64,000 nucleotides of DNA, taken from Hymenobacter swuensis DY53. GTDB lineage: Bacteria; Bacteroidota; Bacteroidia; Cytophagales; Hymenobacteraceae. Made by a program: the position numbers and the translations under genes. The stretch covers positions 3,100,001 through 3,164,000 of the forward strand of contig NZ_CP007145.1 in NCBI RefSeq assembly GCF_000576555.1. Reading direction: 5' to 3'. Below are positions 8,289-16,083 of this stretch, one piece after another. The notes beneath the pieces were generated by a model. That model saw only the letters and a list, made by a program, of their open reading frames with translations. It made no database searches and was not told where the DNA came from. The stretch's first letter is position 1, and each line of letters opens with the position of its first letter.

Positions 8289-8390
8289 GAGAACTTAGAT
8301 AGTGAGAACTTAGAGCTTAGTTTGAACTAGAGGCGGGCAGCTTGGCTACTTAAATGCAGCTAAGCTCTGGGCTCTAATCCCTAAGCTCTC
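8289..8390. repeat. Imperfect inverted repeat between etfB and etfA
   Basis: A block rich in GAGMACTTAG-like units at 8289-8320 is mirrored by CTAAGCTCT-like units at 8360-8390. Within each arm the unit repeats two or three times. It occupies almost all of the etfB-etfA spacer and would fold within the co-transcript, possibly balancing or processing the message. Confidence 0.5.
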
Positions 8391-8394
8391 CCAA

Positions 8395-9135
8395 CTAGAT
8401 AACCTTGGCTTCGTTGCGAAGCAGGCGAATCAGGTCGCCGGCGCTTTCGGCCGGGATGAGCTTCACGCCCTGCTTCTGGGGGGGCAGCGCGAAGGCAGCT
8501 ACCTCGGTGCGGGCCGCGTCGGCGGTGGGCTCCACCACTTTCAGGGGCTTGGTGCGGGCCGTCATGATACCGCGCATGTTGGGGATGCGGGGCTCGCACA
8601 TGGGCTGCTGGCACGATGCCACGAATGGGGCATTCACCTCCACGATTTCCTTGCCGCCTTCGATTTCGCGCTCCAGCGTTGCGGTGTTGCCGCTCATATC
8701 CAGCTTCATGGCCGGGGCCACCGTCGGGATGCCGAGCAGTTCGCCCACCATGCCGTGCACCTGGAAGCCGTTGTAGTCGATGCTTTCCTTACCCATCAGA
8801 ATCACGTCGTAACCGCCGTCCTTGGCGATGCTGGCAATTTGCTGAGCCACGAAGAAGGCATCCTTCGGGTGGGCGTTTACGCGGATGGCGTCATCGGCCC
8901 CGATGGCCAGTGCCTTGCGGATGTTGGGCTCGGTATCGGCCTCACCTACGTTGAGGACGGTGACAGTGCCGCCGCCCTGGGCCTCTTTCAGTTCGATGGC
9001 GCGAGTGAGTGCATACTCATCCCAGGGGTTTATTACGAACTGCACACCAGCCCTGTTAAACTCCTTGTTATCAGGAGTGAACGTGATTTTGGTGGTCGTG
9101 TCGGGTACGTTGCTGATGCAAACGAGAAACTTCAT
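8395..9135 (-). CDS. etfB: Electron transfer flavoprotein beta subunit
   Basis: The protein is 246 residues and starts MKFLVCISNVPDTTTKITF. It shows the EtfB/FixA pattern: INPWDEYALTRAIELKE near residue 37, the AMP-binding region AIGADDAIRV, and VPTVAPAMKLD / EIEGGKEIVEVNAPFVASCQ-like segments. With EtfA it forms the soluble flavoprotein that accepts electrons from beta-oxidation dehydrogenases. It is the first gene of the etfBA pair. Its start lies 74 bp from the divergent TPR gene, so both promoters sit in that spacer. Confidence 0.92.
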   Translation of the reverse strand: MKFLVCISNVPDTTTKITFTPDNKEFNRAGVQFVINPWDEYALTRAIELKEAQGGGTVTVLNVGEADTEPNIRKALAIGADDAIRVNAHPKDAFFVAQQIASIAKDGGYDVILMGKESIDYNGFQVHGMVGELLGIPTVAPAMKLDMSGNTATLEREIEGGKEIVEVNAPFVASCQQPMCEPRIPNMRGIMTARTKPLKVVEPTADAARTEVAAFALPPQKQGVKLIPAESAGDLIRLLRNEAKVI

Positions 9136-9209
9136 CTACGGCTGCTTATATGGAAGATACTAGGAGAAAGTGTCAAATTTGGGGCGAAGATACTCAAAAC
9201 TACCGCCCC

Positions 9210-9551
9210 ATGGAAACCGCACCGAGCCGCCTGCAACAACTCCTGGCCTTTTACCAGGATGATCCTACCGACGCGTTTACCATCTACGCGCTGGCCACCG
9301 AATACCGCGTTACGGAGCCGGAACGGGCCATGACGTATTACCAGAAACTGCTCGATGAGCATCCGGATTACGTGGGTACGTACTACCACGCCGGCAAGAT
9401 GCTGCAACAGCTGGAAAAGCCCGAAGAAGCTGAAAAAGTTTACCGCAAAGGGCTCAGCGTTGCCCGCAAAGCGGGCCAGCTGCACGCTGCCAGCGAAATC
9501 CAGCAAGCCATGAACCAGCTGCTGGGCCTGGATTACGAGGATGAAGACTAG
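9210..9551 (+). CDS. Small tetratricopeptide repeat protein
   Basis: The protein is 113 residues from ATG 9210 (METAPSRLQQLLAFYQDDPT). A longer in-frame reading to 9150 is possible but would extend into the divergent etfB promoter region. Three helix pairs follow TPR spacing: residues 19-50, 52-80 and 85-105. An acidic tail (DYEDED) closes the protein. No signal peptide is seen, so it is probably a cytoplasmic scaffold. Short TPR proteins of this type are widespread in Cytophagales and their partner is unknown. It is transcribed away from etfB and is followed by a large inverted repeat. Confidence 0.75.
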   Translation: METAPSRLQQLLAFYQDDPTDAFTIYALATEYRVTEPERAMTYYQKLLDEHPDYVGTYYHAGKMLQQLEKPEEAEKVYRKGLSVARKAGQLHAASEIQQAMNQLLGLDYEDED

Positions 9552-9770
9552 GGTGAATGGTTGAACGGGTGGACTGTTGAATGGCTGAATGGAAAAATCT
9601 GTCATCCTGAGCATGTCGCGCATCAAGCGAGGAAGAAGGACCTTACTACGTTTGCCTGGGTCAGCGTACTCTCGGTTCTGCCACCAAATGTTCTGCTGTT
9701 ATAAGGTCCTTCGCTGCACTCAGGATGACAGTCCAACCATTCAACAGTTCGCCCATTCACCCATTCAACC
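9551..9770. repeat. Nested inverted repeats (outer TGAATGG arms, inner GTCATCCTGAGC arms)
   Basis: The outer arms, 9551-9584 and 9737-9770, are imperfect complements built from short TGAATGG/CCATTCA units. Inside them, 9599-9612 and 9718-9731 pair as CTGTCATCCTGAGT/GC with an adjoining AAGGACCTTA segment (9635-9645 with 9702-9711). The inner ends match the element at 500-588. The whole repeat sits between the TPR stop and the response regulator start, so the regulator promoter must lie within or be supplied by read-through. Confidence 0.7.
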
Positions 9771-9778
9771 ATTTCCCC

Positions 9779-10456
9779 ATGAAAATTCTGCTGGTTGAAG
9801 ATGAGCCCAAGGTTTCGGCCTTTATCAAACGGGGGCTGGAGGAGGAAGGATTTGAGGTGGAGGTGGCCTATGATGGCCGCTTCGGGCGGCAGTTGGCCCT
9901 CTTCCACTCCTATGAGCTGATTATTCTGGACGTGATTCTGCCCTACTTCAGCGGGCTGGAAGTGCTGGAGGCCATCCGGGCGCAGGATCAGCAGACGCCG
10001 GTACTCATGCTCACGGCCTTAGGCACCAATCAGGACAAGCTGCACGGCTTTGGCAGCGGGACCGATGATTATCTGGTTAAGCCCTTCGATTTTTCGGAAC
10101 TGGTGGCCAGGGTGCGCGCCCTCACCCGCCGCCGCGGGCAACAGGCCAAAAGTGCCGTGTTGCAGTTCGAGGACCTGACCCTGGACTCAGCAGCCAAAAC
10201 TGTGACGCGGGCCGGGCAGCCCCTCAAGCTCACGGCTCGCGAGTTTGGGCTGCTGGAGTTATTACTGCGTCACTCCGGCCGCGTGCTCAGTCGCGCCGAG
10301 CTGGCCGCCGACGTGTGGGAAGACTCCTTCGACGCCGGCTCCAACGTGGTGGACGTGTACGTGAACTACCTGCGCAACAAAGTCGACAAGCCCTTCCCCC
10401 GCAAGCTCATCCATACAGTTGTGGGTATGGGCTACGTGCTGCGGGCTCAAGAGTAA
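9779..10456 (+). CDS. OmpR-family response regulator (metal-efflux locus)
   Basis: This is a 225-residue protein from ATG 9779 (MKILLVEDEPKV). The receiver domain has acidic residues E7/D8, phospho-acceptor D51 (ELIILDVILP), T79 and K101 (VKPF). The C-terminal winged helix (residues 130-225) includes TAREFGLLELLLRH and the recognition helix SNVVDVYVNYLRNKVD. It should bind DNA as a dimer on direct repeats. The histidine kinase gene follows after 182 bp, then the efflux genes. It resembles CusR/CopR-type regulators. The likely targets are the 11-bp-phased CTAAY arrays at 12038 and 13360. It is a close paralogue of the regulator at 33636-34313. Confidence 0.9.
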   Translation: MKILLVEDEPKVSAFIKRGLEEEGFEVEVAYDGRFGRQLALFHSYELIILDVILPYFSGLEVLEAIRAQDQQTPVLMLTALGTNQDKLHGFGSGTDDYLVKPFDFSELVARVRALTRRRGQQAKSAVLQFEDLTLDSAAKTVTRAGQPLKLTAREFGLLELLLRHSGRVLSRAELAADVWEDSFDAGSNVVDVYVNYLRNKVDKPFPRKLIHTVVGMGYVLRAQE

Positions 10457-10494
10457 CATGAAGCAAGATGCAGGCATGGACTAACACTACTAAA

Positions 10495-10596
10495 ACGTCA
10501 TGCTGAGCTTGCCGAAGCATCTCTCCCGCTTCGCTGGACGCTGGATTACCACTGCAACAAAGCGGTAGAGATGCTTCGTTGCACTCTGCATAACGT
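10495..10596. repeat. Nested inverted repeat between regulator and kinase
   Basis: The outer ends ACGTCATGCTGAGC (10495-10508) and a diverged complement ending at 10596 enclose inner arms GCCGAAGCATCTCTCCCGCT (10511-10530) and 10561-10578. The bulge GTTGCACTC on the right arm matches the bulge in the element at 1533-1639. It lies in the 182-bp gap between the response regulator and the kinase. Confidence 0.7.
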
Positions 10597-10638
10597 TCTG
10601 GCACTAGCTTGCTCCTTCACAACTTCACCACCCGCCCC

Positions 10639-11988
10639 ATGACTATCCGCAACCGATTGACGTGGCTATTTCTGGGAGTAGTGGCCGTGCTGCTGTTGGC
10701 GGTAATGACTACCATCTACATCCTGCAGGCCGATTATACCAACGAGGAGTTCCACCAGCGCCTGCGCGACCGGGCCGAGGTGACGGGCTACGTGTTTCTG
10801 GAGCAAGACGAGCTGCGGGCTGAGGCGTTTCGGGAGTTTCAGCGCCGCTACCTACGCACCCTCACTGGTGAGGTCCTGCAGATTTACGACGACCAACTGC
10901 AGCCTCGCTTCATTGAGCAGGACACCCGCGTGGCCATTTCCGACCACATCCTGACGCGGATTCTGACCGAGAAGGAAGTGTATTTCACGCTCAGTGGTCG
11001 GCAGGCCATTGGGCTGTTTTACACCGATAACCAGGGACAGTTCATTATTGTGGCCGCCGCCCAGAACCATTCCGGCGCGGCCCGGCTGGAACACCTAGTT
11101 ATGATTCTGGCGGGCATTTTCGTGGTGAGTTTGGTGGTGATATACGTGGCCGGCCGGGTATTTGCCGGCAAGGCCCTAGCGCCCATTGCTGCCGTTAATG
11201 ACCAAGTAGACCGCATTACCACCCAGGATTTGCACCTGCGGGTAAATGAAGGCGTCAGTCACGAGCAGGACGAAATAACGCGCTTGGCCCGCACTTTCAA
11301 CCGCATGCTGGAACGGCTGGAAGACGGGTTCGAAACTCAGCGCACCTTCGTCAGCAATGCCTCCCATGAACTCCGCACGCCGCTTACGGCCACCATTGGC
11401 GAGTTGCAAGTGCTACTGAACCGGGAGCGGGACCCGGCCGCATACCGGGAAGGGGTAGCGTCGGTGCTGCACGAGTTACAACAGCTCAAGCTATTGATTA
11501 ACAACCTACTGGACCTAACCCAAACCACTTTTGACAACACCGAGGATATTCGGCTGGACGAGTTGCTGTGGGAGGTGCGGGAAGCCCTGGCACCCGACCA
11601 GCGCCAGCGCGTGCACATCACGCTGGGCACCTTACCTGAGGAAGCCGAGCAGCTGGAAATCAAAGGCAACCGCCAGCTGCTGAGCCGGGCGTTGGTGAAC
11701 TTGCTCGACAACGCGCTGAAATATTCGCCTGAAAACCAGCCGGTGGAGGTGCAGTTCAATTACCAGCATGGGCGGCGGCAGATTCGGGTGCAGGACCAAG
11801 GCATCGGCATTGGGGAGAAGGAGTTACCCCAGATTTTCCAGCCGTTTTTCCGGGCCGATAATGCCCGCGCCGTTACGGGACACGGTGTGGGGTTGCCGCT
11901 GGCCCGCAAAATCATTCAGCTGCACGGCGGCGAGTTGCGCGTTAGCTCCAAACTAGGCGCGGGTACTCTGGCTGAAGTGGTGTTTTAG
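10639..11988 (+). CDS. Sensor histidine kinase (metal-efflux locus)
   Basis: The protein is 449 residues from ATG 10639 (MTIRNRLTWLFLG). The first membrane helix spans residues 8-30, a periplasmic sensor loop of about 120 residues follows, and the second helix is near residues 155-178. A HAMP domain comes next, then a HisKA domain with SNASHELRTPLT (phospho-acceptor H243), and a HATPase_c domain with the N-box NLLDNALKYS, G1 DQGIGIGE and G2 GHGVGLPLA. It should phosphorylate the response regulator encoded upstream. The sensor loop has no obvious metal-binding cluster, so the signal is inferred only from the efflux genes that follow. Confidence 0.9.
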   Translation: MTIRNRLTWLFLGVVAVLLLAVMTTIYILQADYTNEEFHQRLRDRAEVTGYVFLEQDELRAEAFREFQRRYLRTLTGEVLQIYDDQLQPRFIEQDTRVAISDHILTRILTEKEVYFTLSGRQAIGLFYTDNQGQFIIVAAAQNHSGAARLEHLVMILAGIFVVSLVVIYVAGRVFAGKALAPIAAVNDQVDRITTQDLHLRVNEGVSHEQDEITRLARTFNRMLERLEDGFETQRTFVSNASHELRTPLTATIGELQVLLNRERDPAAYREGVASVLHELQQLKLLINNLLDLTQTTFDNTEDIRLDELLWEVREALAPDQRQRVHITLGTLPEEAEQLEIKGNRQLLSRALVNLLDNALKYSPENQPVEVQFNYQHGRRQIRVQDQGIGIGEKELPQIFQPFFRADNARAVTGHGVGLPLARKIIQLHGGELRVSSKLGAGTLAEVVF

Positions 11989-12037
11989 CGGCTGTCAGGC
12001 GGGCTTTTCAGGCAGAAATTCATAGAAACTTCATTTT

Positions 12038-12093
12038 CTAATCGGTTTCTAATCTACCTCTAACCCGTGGCTAATACCGAGGGCGTAAGCTTG
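12038..12093 (+). promoter_or_regulatory. Operator of four CTAAY repeats at 11-bp phase plus -7 element, before first adaptor
   Basis: CTAAT occurs at 12038, 12049 and 12071 and CTAAC at 12060, each start exactly 11 bp from the previous. The last one begins 15 bp before TAAGCTTG (12086-12093), which resembles the Bacteroidota -7 element TAnnTTTG. No separate -33 element is visible, which suits an activator-dependent promoter. The ATG of the adaptor is at 12113. The array at 13360 is nearly identical in sequence and spacing. Confidence 0.8.
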
Positions 12094-12112
12094 CAACTTA
12101 CCAGTTACGCCC

Positions 12113-13204
12113 ATGAACCGCCTATTCCATTTCTCCTCCCGTTTGCTGCTGCCTACTAGCCTGTGCCTGAGCGGCTGCACCGAAGAAACCACCGAGCCCC
12201 TACCCCGCCCCGACACCCAGCAGCTACCCGCCGCCACCGTGGCCGCCCTGCAAACCGATAGCGTGCAGCTGGCCCCTATTCAAACGGAATTGCGCCTAGA
12301 AGGCCGCATAAGCCCCAACGCCGACCGCCTAACGCCCGTGTACGCCCTGGCTGGCGGGGTGGTGGAGCAAGCCCCCGTAGCCCTCGGCGACGTGGTAACG
12401 GCGGGGCAGCCGCTGGCCGTGTTGCGTAGCGCTCAGATGGTAAGCTTGGCCCAGCAACGCACCGAAGCCACCGTGAACCTAGGCACGGCCCGCGTGCAAC
12501 TGGAAGCCGTAAGCGAGATGCACGCCGACGGCATGTCCTCCGACCAGGACCTGAGTTTGGCCCGCGCCGCCCTGCAAAAAGCCCAAGCCGAGCTAACCCG
12601 CCTCCGCAAGCAAACCGACGTGTACGGCACCGCCCCCGACCACTACACCCTGCGCGCGCCCCAGGCCGGTACCGTCATTGAAAAACATCTGACTGAAGGC
12701 CAGCAGTTCGACCCTGGCCAGGTGGGCAGCTTGTTTACGGTGGCCAACCTGGACGAAGTATGGGTACTGGCCGATGTGTTTCAGTCGGATATTGAGAAGG
12801 TGAAGGCGGGCCTACCGGTGGAAGTGCACACCCTAAGCTACCCCGACCGGCAATTTGCGGGCCGCGTGGACAAGGTGTTCAACATGCTGGACCCGGAACG
12901 GAAAACCCTCCAGGTTCGGGTGCGGCTCGCCAACCCCGACCACCTGCTTAAGCCCGGTATGTTTGCGCGCATCCACCTCACCCAAACCAGCACTACCCAG
13001 TTGCCGGCGGTGCCTTCGGCCAGCTTAGTGTTTGCCAATGGCCGCCGCTATGCGCTAGTAGTGAAAAACAACACTGTGGAAACTCGCCCGGTAGCCGTGC
13101 AGCACGCCGGCCAGGGCATGAGCTACGTGAGCAGCGGCCTGACGCCCGGCGAGCAGGTAGTAACCCGCAACGCGCTACTGTATTACAAGGAGCTCAATGA
13201 CTAG
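12113..13204 (+). CDS. RND efflux periplasmic adaptor (HlyD/CusB-type), copy 1
   Basis: The 363-residue protein has an N-terminal lipoprotein signal ending LSGC (Cys about residue 20). It carries the membrane-fusion architecture: a lipoyl half-motif GGVVEQAPVALGDVVTAGQPL, an alpha-hairpin (residues 105-165), the second lipoyl half LRAPQAGTVIEKHLTEGQ, a beta-barrel with VWVLADVFQSDIEKVKAG, and a membrane-proximal domain. It would link an inner-membrane RND pump to a TolC-like channel. It is a clear paralogue of the adaptor at 14777-15880, sharing VYPLVGGVVEQ-, DVSLAR- and LSYPD-type segments. It has its own promoter (array at 12038) and stops before a second, similar promoter, so it is transcribed separately from the pump operon. 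Confidence 0.87.
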   Translation: MNRLFHFSSRLLLPTSLCLSGCTEETTEPLPRPDTQQLPAATVAALQTDSVQLAPIQTELRLEGRISPNADRLTPVYALAGGVVEQAPVALGDVVTAGQPLAVLRSAQMVSLAQQRTEATVNLGTARVQLEAVSEMHADGMSSDQDLSLARAALQKAQAELTRLRKQTDVYGTAPDHYTLRAPQAGTVIEKHLTEGQQFDPGQVGSLFTVANLDEVWVLADVFQSDIEKVKAGLPVEVHTLSYPDRQFAGRVDKVFNMLDPERKTLQVRVRLANPDHLLKPGMFARIHLTQTSTTQLPAVPSASLVFANGRRYALVVKNNTVETRPVAVQHAGQGMSYVSSGLTPGEQVVTRNALLYYKELND

Positions 13205-13359
13205 CCCGCACGCCTCCCGGCATTGGGTCCGGCACGCCATGAGCACGGCGGAGCGGGAGCTGCTAAAGCCGTCCTCAGCGGCAATTTCTTTGCCTATTGA
13301 CAGCGTTAGAAAGGCGCTTTCGATAGAAAGAGCGGCCTTTCTGGAAAAAATATTTCGTT

Positions 13360-13415
13360 CTAATCCGTTTCTAATTTACCTCTAATTCGCCCCTAATACG
13401 GAGGGCGTACTCTTG
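13360..13415 (+). promoter_or_regulatory. Operator of four CTAAT repeats at 11-bp phase plus -7 element, before TolC gene
   Basis: CTAAT starts at 13360, 13371, 13382 and 13393, again exactly 11 bp apart. TACTCTTG (13408-13415) starts 15 bp after the last repeat. The stretch GAGGGCGTA between array and -7 element is shared with the 12038 promoter. The array should drive the TolC-adaptor-pump operon. The rest of the 235-bp gap after the first adaptor (13205-13359) holds a weak AGAAAGGC hairpin near 13308-13342 and nothing else recognisable. Confidence 0.8.
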
Positions 13416-13439
13416 CATATCTCAACACCGAATCCGGAT

Positions 13440-14723
13440 ATGCAACGCCTCCTTTTCCTGCTACCCCTGGCCGTGCTGCTGCACTTCAGTACCCACGCTA
13501 CGGCCGCGCCGCTCAGCGGCGACACCCTGACGCTCACGCTGCCCCAGGCCGAGCAGCAGTTCGTACAAAACAACTTGCTGCTGCTCGCCCAGCGCTACAA
13601 CGTGTCGGCGGCGGAAGCCCAGATTTTACAGGCCCGGCTCTGGGACAACCCTACCATTTCCATCGAGCAAAACACCTACAACCCGCAGACGCGCAAGGTG
13701 CTCGACGTGACCAAGACCGGCAACTCCATTGTGCAGGTGCAGCAGCTGTTTGCCCTAGCCGGCCGCCGCAAAGCCGCCGCCAACGTGGCCCAGCAGAACG
13801 CCTTGGTGGAGCAATTCACCTTCCAGGATTTGCTGCGCACCCTGCGCTACCAGCTCCGCAGCACCTTCTACGACCTGTACTACAAGCAGCAAAGTGTAGG
13901 CGTGTACGACAAGGAAGTGGCCAGCTTTCAGCGCACCGTGAGTTTGTACCAAGGCCAGTACGAGAAGGGAAACATTGCCCTGAAAGAGGTGATTCGGCTG
14001 AAAGCCTTCCTATTTCAGCTGCGCAACGAGCGGCAGACCCTGCTCAACGACATTGCCGCCGAGCAAGCCGACCTCCGCACCCTGATGCGCGACACCAGCG
14101 GCGCCTACTACATGCCCACCGCCGACGGCAACCGCCTCAAGTCCCTCAGCCTAACTGACCGCACCGAAGCACAGCTCATCGACTCAGCGCAGGTGAACCG
14201 GGCCGACCTGAAAGCCCGCCAGGCCGCTGTACAGCAGCAAACCCAGAACTTGCGCCTGCAACGTGCCCTGGCCACCCCCGACTTGGCCGTGGGCTACGTG
14301 TACGACCGGGCCGGCAACTACATCCAGAACTACAATGCCCTCACGCTGGGCGTGGCCGTGCCCATCTTCAACCGCAACCAGGGCAACATTCGCACCGCGC
14401 AAAACCAGATTGAAGTCAGCAAGGTGCAGTTCAGCCAGCAGCAGCTTCAGGTGCAGAACGACGTGCAGGAAGCATGGCGCCTGGCCCGCCAAAACGACCA
14501 GCTCTACCAAGGCACCGCCCGCGAAACCTCGGACTTCGACCGGCTCATGAAAGGCATTGATGAGAGCTATGCCAAGCGGAACCTCACCATTGTGGAATTC
14601 TTGGATTTCTACGAGAGCTACAAGAACAGCCTCCTGCAGCTCAACAACCTACGCGCCAACCGGGTGCGCGCCTTCGAACAACTCAACTACGCCGTGGGCC
14701 GCCCGGTGTTCAACGCCGAATAG
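13440..14723 (+). CDS. TolC-family outer-membrane efflux protein (CzcC-type)
   Basis: This is a 427-residue protein from ATG 13440 (MQRLLFLLPLAVLLHFSTHA), with a cleavable signal peptide of about 24 residues. Two repeated halves of long coiled-coil helices with Gln/Ala/Asn-rich composition are typical of outer-membrane efflux channels. Examples are TLPQAEQQFVQNNLLLLAQR near residue 40, VQQLFALAGRRKAA, and LTLGVAVPIFNRNQGNIRTA in the second half. It should form the trimeric exit duct for the RND pump. A TTG 27 bp upstream in frame falls in the -7 element and is not a start. The gene is the first of the pump operon: adaptor 2 starts 53 bp after its stop. Confidence 0.9.
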   Translation: MQRLLFLLPLAVLLHFSTHATAAPLSGDTLTLTLPQAEQQFVQNNLLLLAQRYNVSAAEAQILQARLWDNPTISIEQNTYNPQTRKVLDVTKTGNSIVQVQQLFALAGRRKAAANVAQQNALVEQFTFQDLLRTLRYQLRSTFYDLYYKQQSVGVYDKEVASFQRTVSLYQGQYEKGNIALKEVIRLKAFLFQLRNERQTLLNDIAAEQADLRTLMRDTSGAYYMPTADGNRLKSLSLTDRTEAQLIDSAQVNRADLKARQAAVQQQTQNLRLQRALATPDLAVGYVYDRAGNYIQNYNALTLGVAVPIFNRNQGNIRTAQNQIEVSKVQFSQQQLQVQNDVQEAWRLARQNDQLYQGTARETSDFDRLMKGIDESYAKRNLTIVEFLDFYESYKNSLLQLNNLRANRVRAFEQLNYAVGRPVFNAE

Positions 14724-14776
14724 TTATGCAGCCTACTTCCCAATCCATCGCAACTCCCCTCAAACGCCCTCTTACC

Positions 14777-15880
14777 ATGACCCGCTTTGTCACTCTGGCC
14801 ACCTCGTTGGCCCTCCCGCTCGCCCTGGGACTGGTGGGCTGCTCGAAATCCGAAGAAGCCGACGCACCGCAGAAAGTGGAAGCCGGCTTCACCATGTCGG
14901 ACCAGATGCTGCGGGAGCTGAAGATTGATACCGTGCGCAACGAGCCCGTGCGCGACGAGCTAAGCCTCTCGGGCCAGATTGCCACTGACGGCGACAAAAC
15001 CGTGAAGGTGTACCCGCTGGTAGGCGGCGTGGTAGAGCAGCTGAGCGTAGAGCTAGGCGACCATGTAACCAAGGGCCAGGTGCTGGCCGTCATCAAGAGC
15101 GGCGAAATTGCCGACCTCCAGAACCAGAGCAGCACCGCCGGTACCGACCTCGACATTGCCCGCAAAAACCTCTCGGTGCTGGAAGACCAATACAAAGCTG
15201 GCCTAGCCTCGGAGCGTGACGTGAGCCTGGCCCGCCAGGAGCTGCGCAAGGCCCAAAGCAACGTAGGCAAAAGCCGCAAGCAACTCGGCGTGTACGGCGT
15301 GTCGGCCGATGGTACTTACACGCTACGGGCGCCCATATCGGGCTTTATCACTGAGAAGAATGTGACCGACCACATGCAGTTCAATGCCGACAACGTAGGT
15401 AACCTGTTCACGGTCAGCAACCTGGATGACGTGTGGATTATGGCCAACGTGTTCGAGTCGGACATCAGCAAGGTGAAGGAAGGCTACGCGGCCTATGTCA
15501 CTACCCTCTCCTACCCCGACAAGCACTTCACTGGCCGCATCGACAAGGTATTCAACGTGCTGGACCCCGACTCCAAGGTGATGAAGGTGCGCGTGAAACT
15601 CAACAACCCCGGCTACCTACTCAAGCCCGAAATGTACGCCCAAGTGAAGGTGCTCAACACCGAAAACCAGCAAATGCTGGCCGTACCTGCTCAATGCGTG
15701 GTGTTTGACAAGGACCGCAACTTCGTGATGGTGTTTAAGGACCGTCTCCACGTGGAAACCCGCGAAGTCAAAATCGCCAAAACCGTTGGCGACGTGAGCT
15801 ACGTGCAAACCGGCCTCAAAGACGGCGAGCACATCATCGCCCAAAACCAGCTTTTGGTCTACGACGAGCTGAATGATTAG
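14777..15880 (+). CDS. RND efflux periplasmic adaptor (HlyD/CusB-type), copy 2
   Basis: The protein is 367 residues from ATG 14777 (MTRFVTLATSLALPLALGLVGCSKSEE), a lipoprotein with Cys about residue 23. An in-frame ATG at 14726 would add 17 residues ahead of the signal and is less likely. The lipoyl halves are GGVVEQLSVELGDHVTKGQ and LRAPISGFITEKNVTDHMQ, the helical hairpin is residues 115-165, and the barrel contains VWIMANVFESDISKVKEG. It should be the adaptor for the CzcA-like pump that follows. It is paralogous to the protein at 12113-13204; the two copies differ most in the N-terminal 50 residues, the alpha-hairpin and the C-terminal domain. A 42-bp-arm inverted repeat separates it from the pump. 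Confidence 0.88.
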   Translation: MTRFVTLATSLALPLALGLVGCSKSEEADAPQKVEAGFTMSDQMLRELKIDTVRNEPVRDELSLSGQIATDGDKTVKVYPLVGGVVEQLSVELGDHVTKGQVLAVIKSGEIADLQNQSSTAGTDLDIARKNLSVLEDQYKAGLASERDVSLARQELRKAQSNVGKSRKQLGVYGVSADGTYTLRAPISGFITEKNVTDHMQFNADNVGNLFTVSNLDDVWIMANVFESDISKVKEGYAAYVTTLSYPDKHFTGRIDKVFNVLDPDSKVMKVRVKLNNPGYLLKPEMYAQVKVLNTENQQMLAVPAQCVVFDKDRNFVMVFKDRLHVETREVKIAKTVGDVSYVQTGLKDGEHIIAQNQLLVYDELND

Positions 15881-15890
15881 AGCTAGAAAG

Positions 15891-16028
15891 CTAGCTCCCC
15901 TCCTCAGATGAGGAGGGGTTGGGGGTGGTTGACCGGAGCGTCAGCCCATCTACTAATACTAGTTCTATGAACTACCCAAACGACTATCAACCACCCCCAA
16001 TCCCTCCTCATCTGAGGAGGGGAGCTAG
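15891..16028. repeat. Inverted repeat with 42-bp arms, each arm itself palindromic
   Basis: Arms 15891-15932 and 15987-16028 are complementary at 41 of 42 positions around a 54-bp loop. Each arm contains its own palindrome (CCCCTCCTCAGATGAGGAGGGG), so the RNA could form either one long hairpin or two short ones. It lies between adaptor 2 and the pump gene inside an otherwise compact operon and could lower or process the downstream message. Confidence 0.88.
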
Positions 16029-16083
16029 GCTAGCCTTGTCTTCTTCTAGCTCTAGTTACTGCCTTCTAGCTTTTTGAAAAGCC

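Noticed and set aside
13197..13385. 62-codon ORF overlapping the adaptor 1 stop by ATGA
   Set aside because: It runs through the CTAAT operator array, has no family features and would be an isolated short protein of odd composition.
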